The position numbers and the translations under genes are program-made. Source: Tannerella sp. oral taxon 808 (lineage in GTDB: Bacteria > Bacteroidota > Bacteroidia > Bacteroidales > Tannerellaceae). Taken from it: 36,713 nt of DNA. The notes under the pieces are model-generated. The model worked only from the letters and a program-made list of their open reading frames with translations. It made no database searches and had not been told where the DNA came from. Below are positions 32,523-36,713 of this stretch, piece after piece; the first letter of the stretch is position 1, and each line of letters begins with the position of its first letter. The DNA is taken from positions 1 through 36,713 of the forward strand of contig MIQB01000014.1 in assembly GCA_002890585.1 (NCBI GenBank), given 5' to 3'.

Positions 32523-33236
32523 GTGGAACCGAGGAATAACAATAAACAACAAGAAGAGATTGATGCCTCGACAAGCTGGGCCCGCGTGTGGCGGCTGCTG
32601 AACGAGGAGGAACGAACAATCTTACGTGCACACTCCATCATTGCACACTACAAGCGAAACCAAACGATCTATTCCGAAGGCGAAGAGCCTACGGAATTGA
32701 TGTGTTTGCTGAAAGGGAAGGTGAAAATATCTAAGGAAGGAGTGGGAGGCCGTAGCCAGATCATTCGCATGATTCGCCCCATCCAATACTTCGCCTACCG
32801 GGCGTACTTCGCCCGCGAACGCTACCTGACCAGCGCCTCCGCCTGTGAGGCCTCCGTAGTCTGCGCCATTCCACTGCGCATCGTCGACTTACTGATCCGC
32901 GCCAATTCAAGGTTGGCCATGTTCTTCATCCGCCAGCTCTCTGTCGATTTAGGCATTGCCGACGAGCGCACCGTAAACCTCACGCAGAAGCACATCCGGG
33001 GTCGACTGGCCGAGTCGCTGCTCTTCCTGAAAGACAGCTACGGCCTGGAGGAGGACGGCGCCACGATCAGCATCTACCTTTCGCGTGAAGACTTGGCCAA
33101 CCTATCGAACATGACACCCTCGAATGCTGTCCGCACGCTTTCGGCCTTCTCTTCTGAGCGGGTCATTGCTTTGGATGGCCGTAAGATCAAGCTCATCGAT
33201 GAGGAGCGGCTCCGCAAGATCAGCGGAGAGGACTAA
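32523..33236 (+). CDS. Crp/Fnr-family transcriptional regulator
   Basis: A 237-residue regulator. The N-terminal cyclic-nucleotide-binding-type barrel (about residues 30-130) includes IIAHYKRNQTIYSEGEEPTE and CLLKGKVKISKEG; the C-terminal winged helix-turn-helix includes LSREDLANLSNMTPSNAVRT and LSAFSSERVIALDGRKIKLI. No Fnr-type cysteine cluster is present, so it is not an iron-sulfur oxygen sensor; the ligand is unknown. The only start that includes the whole domain is GTG 32523. A strong hairpin follows the stop. It lies downstream of the sigma operon but has a separate promoter box. Confidence 0.9.
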   Translation: MEPRNNNKQQEEIDASTSWARVWRLLNEEERTILRAHSIIAHYKRNQTIYSEGEEPTELMCLLKGKVKISKEGVGGRSQIIRMIRPIQYFAYRAYFARERYLTSASACEASVVCAIPLRIVDLLIRANSRLAMFFIRQLSVDLGIADERTVNLTQKHIRGRLAESLLFLKDSYGLEEDGATISIYLSREDLANLSNMTPSNAVRTLSAFSSERVIALDGRKIKLIDEERLRKISGED

Positions 33237-33249
33237 CGGAAAAGGGATT

Positions 33250-33312
33250 AACGCGAAACGGCCGGGTATCTGTGGGGCTTCTGCCTCCGGTACCCGGCCG
33301 TTTCGCGTTTTC
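33250..33312 (+). terminator. Terminator of the Crp-Fnr gene
   Basis: A perfect 19-bp stem AACGCGAAACGGCCGGGTA (33250-33268) with TACCCGGCCGTTTCGCGTT (33291-33309), followed by TTC. It starts 13 bp after the stop. The stem is far longer than usual and could also belong to the palindromic repeat class of this genome. Confidence 0.7.
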
Positions 33313-33369
33313 GCGGCAACCTATGATCGTCAAGGGGGGGCGCGATGCGTTTTTCGCTCTCCCCCGCCT

Positions 33370-34665
33370 TTACCCGATGAAGATGTATTTCAAGATGAAG
33401 AGCGCGGCCAAGATGTACATCGCCGGGGTGAGCTTGCGGTGCTTTCCGCTGAGCAGGTTGAGGACGACGTAGCTGATGATGCCGATCAAGATGCCGTCTG
33501 AGATGCTATACGTGAGGGGCATGAGGATGAGGCAGATGAAGGCGGGCAGTGATTCGGCGTAGTCGTCTAAGTCGATGTTTCGGATGGGGCTGAGCATGAA
33601 GAGGCCGACGATGACGAGCACGGGGCAGGTGGCTGAGCCGGGGATGGAGAGGAAGAGCGGGGCGAAGATGAGTGCCACGCCGAAGCACACGGCCGTAGTA
33701 AATGCGGTGAGTCCCGATCGGCCACCTTGCGCCACGCCTGAGGCGCTCTCGACATAGGTGGCGATGGCGCTCGATCCCATCATCGATCCGAGGGTTGTGC
33801 CCACGGCGTCGGCCATGAAGGCTCGCTTGAGGTGTGGCACCTGACCGTCGCGCAGCAATCCTGCTTTCGTGGAGACGCCCACGAGCGTGCCGATGGTATC
33901 GAACATGTCGATGAAAAGGAATGTGAGGACGACGATGAGCATGTCGACGGAGAGGATGTGGGTAAAGTCGAATTTGAAGGCGATCGGGGCTATGGAGGGC
34001 GGGAGACCGGCCACGCCGGCAAATGTGGTCTGGCCCAGAGGGATGCCAAGGAGTGTCGTCCCGAGGATGCCGAGCAACAGGGCGCCGCGGACGTTGAGGA
34101 TGAGCAGTGTGCCCGTCAACACGAGGCCGATGATGGAGAGCAGTCCGGGGCCGGAGGTGATGTGCCCGAGCGTGACGAACGTGGCGGGGCTGGAGGCGAT
34201 GACGCCGCCGTTCTTTAGTCCGATGAAAGCGATGTAGAGCCCGATGCCCGGCCCGATGGCGTGGCGAATGGAGCCGGGGATGGCGTTCACGATGGCGTCG
34301 CGGAGGTTCGTCTCGGTGAGGATGATGAAGGCGATGCCCTCGATGAGCACGGCAGTGAGGGCGAACGACCAATCGTAACCCATCTTCATGCAAACGGTGT
34401 AGGCGAAGAAGGCGTTCAGGCCCATGCCCGGCGCCAGCGCGAAGGGGAGGCGGGCGTAGATCGCCATGATGAGGGTGGAGAACATGGAGATGATGGCCGT
34501 GGTGGTAAAGACGGCGCCCCGATCCATGCCGATGTCGCCCATGATGTTTGGGTTGACGGCCAGGATGTAGGCCATCGTCAGGAAGGTGGTGATGCCGGCC
34601 ACGATCTCTGTGCGGACGCTCATTGTCCGCGGATCGAAGCCGAAAAGTCGCGTGAGGGTAGTCAT
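33370..34665 (-). CDS. NCS2-family purine permease (AzgA-like)
   Basis: A 431-residue inner-membrane transporter with about 12 membrane segments, expected to bring in hypoxanthine, guanine, adenine or xanthine with protons. Family signatures are AGITTFLTMAYILAVNPNIM at the start, PFALAPGMGLNAFFAYTVCM, AIPGSIRHAIGPGIGLYIAF, FIDMFDTIGTLVGVSTKAGL, MGSSAIATYVESASGVAQGG and GRSGLTAFTTAVCFG. These resemble the AzgA branch rather than uracil permeases. The gene faces left; a DUF5020 outer-membrane gene of the same direction lies upstream beyond array 5. Confidence 0.94.
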   Translation of the reverse strand: MTTLTRLFGFDPRTMSVRTEIVAGITTFLTMAYILAVNPNIMGDIGMDRGAVFTTTAIISMFSTLIMAIYARLPFALAPGMGLNAFFAYTVCMKMGYDWSFALTAVLIEGIAFIILTETNLRDAIVNAIPGSIRHAIGPGIGLYIAFIGLKNGGVIASSPATFVTLGHITSGPGLLSIIGLVLTGTLLILNVRGALLLGILGTTLLGIPLGQTTFAGVAGLPPSIAPIAFKFDFTHILSVDMLIVVLTFLFIDMFDTIGTLVGVSTKAGLLRDGQVPHLKRAFMADAVGTTLGSMMGSSAIATYVESASGVAQGGRSGLTAFTTAVCFGVALIFAPLFLSIPGSATCPVLVIVGLFMLSPIRNIDLDDYAESLPAFICLILMPLTYSISDGILIGIISYVVLNLLSGKHRKLTPAMYILAALFILKYIFIG

Positions 34666-34855
34666 GGGGTTACGAGTGAGGGGTTACGGGTGACAGGCGA
34701 GGGGTGATAAGTTACGAGTGAAGGGTTACGGGTGACAAGCGAGGGATCATAAGTTTTAGGGGAAGGGTTACCGATGATGAGCGAGAGCTTATAAGTTTTA
34801 GGGGAAGGGTTATGGATGATAGGCGAGGGGTGATAAGTTTTAAGGGGAGGGGTAT
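34666..34855. repeat. Array 5: 42-bp direct repeats, not palindromic
   Basis: Four units beginning GGGTTACGGGTGACA or close variants start at 34681, 34723, 34765 and 34807, exactly 42 bp apart, with a partial unit at 34666 and the start of a fifth at 34849. Within each unit GGGTGA/GTGATAAGTT recurs at roughly half the period. The array begins one base from the permease ATG, so it occupies the 5' leader and promoter region of that gene. The rest of the 512-bp gap to 35177 holds the hairpin at 34955. Confidence 0.9.
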
Positions 34856-34954
34856 GCCCGGGTTATGATTGTGGCGGGGATAAAAATAGGGTGGGATTGC
34901 TTATGCGCCATGCTTGTTCCGATGTCGGGTATGGCATATGGGGGGGCGTTGCCC

Positions 34955-35016
34955 CCGGGCCCCCACCTTCTTTTCTTTCCTTGATGAAAGAAAAGAAGGC
35001 AAAAGAAAATCAAGGC
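34955..35016. repeat. Dispersed CTTTTCTTTC hairpin element, copy 2
   Basis: CCTTCTTTTCTTTC (34966-34979) pairs perfectly with GAAAGAAAAGAAGG (34986-34999) around CTTGAT, and GCAAAAGAAAATCAAGGCG follows. It is the inverse of the element at 13733. A GGGGGCGTTGCCCCC palindrome (34942-34956) precedes it. Confidence 0.8.
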
Positions 35017-35177
35017 GATGATCGCCATCTTATCTGCTGGTTATTGGTTGTTACTGAGGGTTTGCAGCGTGGTGTAGATGCAAGGCGCCAAGACTGAGGT
35101 GGAGGGAGTGTGCTGTAGCACATGACTGAACACCGAGTGTCGCAGGCAACGCCGCAGATGCGCCGCTCTGCGAAGCC

Positions 35178-35873
35178 TCAGAATGTCCACTTGGCGGCTA
35201 TCGTCGGGTTCACTCGGAAGCCGTCTTGCCCGGCGAAGTTGTTCGATAGCTCTACCTCGCTGCCAAGACTGAGGTTGAAGTGCGGATCGATGCCTCGGAA
35301 ACGGTTGAGATTGACCCAAACTTGCGGCTCGCTGATAAACGCAAAGTCGCCCGCCAAGCCCGGCTCGCGCCACCAGTCGGCGAATCCGGAGAAGGTGAAG
35401 CGGCCCGCGGCGGCATGCACATACCACGTGGCGGTGAGCTGAAAACTGTTCGGCTCCGGCGCGCGCTGGATGTACTTGTACATGGCCATGAGGGCGAAGC
35501 CGCATGCGAAGTCGGGGCGATCCCAGGCGTAGGTGGCGCCGGCGAGGTAGGCGTTGCGGATGTGGTTCATCCCGCCGTTGTACTCCACATGCAGGGCCAC
35601 GGGAGCCTTCCACCAGCGCAGCTCGCGGCTAATCTCCCAATAAGCGCCGGAGACGCCGTCGTTCGTGTAATCCATATCGACAAAGAAGAAGGTGTTGCCC
35701 CAGGTGTCGGGTCGAAACATCTCCACGGTTGACGTCCAGTGGGCGCGCCCACGTTCGGAGTCGTAGAGGGCGTGGCCAAAGTCGTAGTGCATCTGCACAT
35801 TCTGCGCCCGCAGGGTGATGCTCGTCGTCAGCAGCAGGCAAAGGGAGAAAAAGGGTAGTTTGATTCTATTCAT
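35178..35873 (-). CDS. DUF5020 outer-membrane protein, Tsx-like barrel
   Basis: A 231-residue exported protein with signal peptide (FFSLCLLLTTSITLRAQ). The mature part is a 10-12 stranded barrel rich in aromatic residues: VQMHYDFGHALYD, STVEMFRPDTWGNTFFFVDM, YWEISRELRWWK, VEYNGGMNHIRNAYLAGATY and the terminal FRVNPTIAAKWTF. I recognise it as DUF5020, whose shape resembles the nucleoside channel Tsx/OmpK. With the purine permease nearby, nucleoside or nucleobase passage across the outer membrane is a reasonable guess. A small GGCGGAT/ATCCGCC hairpin (35892-35910) is in its leader. Confidence 0.82.
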   Translation of the reverse strand: MNRIKLPFFSLCLLLTTSITLRAQNVQMHYDFGHALYDSERGRAHWTSTVEMFRPDTWGNTFFFVDMDYTNDGVSGAYWEISRELRWWKAPVALHVEYNGGMNHIRNAYLAGATYAWDRPDFACGFALMAMYKYIQRAPEPNSFQLTATWYVHAAAGRFTFSGFADWWREPGLAGDFAFISEPQVWVNLNRFRGIDPHFNLSLGSEVELSNNFAGQDGFRVNPTIAAKWTF

Positions 35874-36104
35874 ATATATAAATAATGTGTGGGCGGATGA
35901 GATATCCGCCAGGGGTTATCTGTCATGTGATAAAAAGTAAGGGCGACCGACGCTCGGCGACGCCTAACCTACGCCTCAGTTTGCCCCCATGCCTCGGAGC
36001 GATAGCCCTCTGCCGATGGGTTTAGGGCAATATACGTGCGTAGCCGCCACAAACATAACTGCGGAAGCGCTATCTCTGACTAACGGCATACCTTCCTGAC
36101 AATC

Positions 36105-36130
36105 GTAAGGGCAGAAAATCTTTCGCCGCA
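36105..36130. repeat. Degenerate GTAAGGGCAGAAAATC palindrome
   Basis: GTAAGGGCAGAAAATCTTTC GCCG is a decayed copy of the GTAGGGGCGAA family. The 15 bases before it (ACCTTCCTGACAATC) recur before the copy at 36436 (ACCTTCCAGACAATC), so the two flank array 6 as direct repeats about 330 bp apart. Confidence 0.6.
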
Positions 36131-36163
36131 ATGGAAACCCAATGGCGGAACTGCTATCGATGA

Positions 36164-36410
36164 CCAGAAAATCTGCTTCCCTCAAAAAGTAAGCACCGTC
36201 GCCGACCGGAAATCAGCTTCCCCCAAAAAGTAAGTGCCGTCGCCGACCGGAAATCTGCTTCCCCCAAAAAGTAAGCATCATCGCCGGCCGGAAATCAGCT
36301 TCCCCCAAAAAGTAAGCACCGTCGCCGACCGGAAATCAGCTTCCCCCAAAAAGTAAGCACTGTCGCCGACCGGAAATCAGCTTCCCCCAAAAAGTAAGCA
36401 CCGTCGCCGG
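36164..36410. repeat. Array 6: six direct repeats of 41 bp
   Basis: Units CCGGAAATCAGCTTCCCCCA followed by AAAAGTAAGCACCGTCGCCGA start at 36164 (degenerate), 36206, 36247, 36288, 36329 and 36370; the steps are 42 then 41 bp. Units are nearly identical and have no long dyad. The gap 35874-36713 has no supportable gene; it holds the DUF5020 leader, this array, two palindromes and a tandem duplication. Confidence 0.92.
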
Positions 36411-36435
36411 GTTGCAATGGACCTTCCAGACAATC

Positions 36436-36463
36436 GTAGGGGCGAAAAATTTTTCGCCCCTAC
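36436..36463. repeat. Perfect 28-bp palindrome of the GTAGGGGCGAA family
   Basis: GTAGGGGCGAAAAA and TTTTTCGCCCCTAC are exact complements with no loop. It is the best-preserved member of the dispersed palindrome family in this window. Confidence 0.85.
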
Positions 36464-36489
36464 CCTACCGGCAATCAGCAAGCCCCGCC

Positions 36490-36713
36490 GATGTAGGGGC
36501 GTATCGCATACGCCCCACAGGTACCCGGCCGTCGGACGATCGTTCGCCCCTGTCGGGGCGTTTGAAGGGCGTATTTGATACGCCCCTACAAAAACCCAAC
36601 GCCGAATGGCCCACCGATGTAGGGGCGTATCGCATACGCCCCACGGGTACCCGGCCGCCGGACGATCGTTCGCCCCTGTCGGGGCGTTTGAAGGGCGTAT
36701 TCGATACGCCCCT
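36490..36713. repeat. 126-bp tandem duplication of GGGGCGTA palindromes, cut by the window end
   Basis: The segment starting GATGTAGGGGCGTATCGCAT at 36490 recurs at 36616, a step of 126 bp. Each copy contains GGGGCGTATCGCATACGCCCC, CGATCG-centred and GGGGCG...CGCCCC palindromes. The second copy runs to the end of the window, so the total number is unknown. Confidence 0.85.

Noticed and set aside
35976..36185. 69-codon minus-strand frame upstream of the DUF5020 gene
   Set aside because: It lies in repeat-rich sequence, crosses the first unit of array 6 and has no family resemblance.

Overview
The window looks like chromosome of a GC-rich member of the Bacteroidota, most likely order Bacteroidales and near Tannerella or Porphyromonas. 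The evidence is a complete porP-porK-porL-porM-porN (type IX secretion) gene run, class I fructose-bisphosphate aldolase, PduO, DUF5020 and DUF2795 proteins of the Bacteroidales kind, and repeated use of the Bacteroidota -7 promoter box (TAnnTTTG, mostly seen here as TACTTTTG). The genus is an inference from gene content and base composition, not a search result.

Layout. 1-3.8 kb: tRNA-modification and translation genes (queA, tRNA-Pro, tsaD, tsaC) followed by a broken VapB/PIN toxin-antitoxin pair. 3.8-5.8 kb: glycolysis (fbaB-type aldolase, gpmA) closed by a strong terminator. 5.9-7.8 kb: a GH51-like lipoprotein that seems to have lost its catalytic core. 8.6-12.9 kb: a leftward operon rfbC-rfbB-recR-GT2-GNAT. 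12.9-16.2 kb: ADP-ribosylglycohydrolase, maf, a HigBA toxin-antitoxin pair and an uncharacterised protein. 16.9-20.2 kb: a small outer-membrane barrel, an orphan C-terminal PIN fragment, a Yip1-like membrane protein, smpB and a Gate-domain membrane protein. 20.6-27.4 kb: the type IX secretion operon and a small acidic DUF2795 protein. 28.4-33.2 kb: PduO, a thioredoxin-like lipoprotein, an ECF sigma / membrane anti-sigma / secreted DUF4097-like operon, and a Crp-Fnr regulator. 33.4-35.9 kb: an NCS2 purine permease and a DUF5020 (Tsx-like) outer-membrane protein.

The most striking content is not a gene. Six intergenic regions (about 7.85-8.63, 16.29-16.64, 20.19-20.47, 27.70-28.26, 34.67-34.86 and 36.16-36.41 kb) each carry a different, locus-specific repeat array. 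All share a period of about 42 bp (41-43 bp, or 21-22 bp in one case), close to four (or two) turns of B-DNA. Four of the six are trains of short dyad symmetries. Three of these are clearly folded into a larger palindrome over the whole array; the biggest is 777 bp with perfect 186-bp arms and eleven dyads exactly 42 bp apart. Shorter dispersed palindromes (GTAGGGGCGAA...TTCGCCCCTAC, and a CTTTTCTTTC hairpin) are scattered among the genes as well.

How genes work together: TsaD and TsaC act in the same t6A tRNA modification; RfbB and RfbC make a dTDP-rhamnose intermediate beside a rhamnosyltransferase-like GT2; PorKLMN with PorP form the trans-envelope ring and motor of type IX secretion; the permease and DUF5020 barrel may form a purine/nucleoside uptake route across both membranes. 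All functional calls rest on reading motifs and recalled family features; no search was run.
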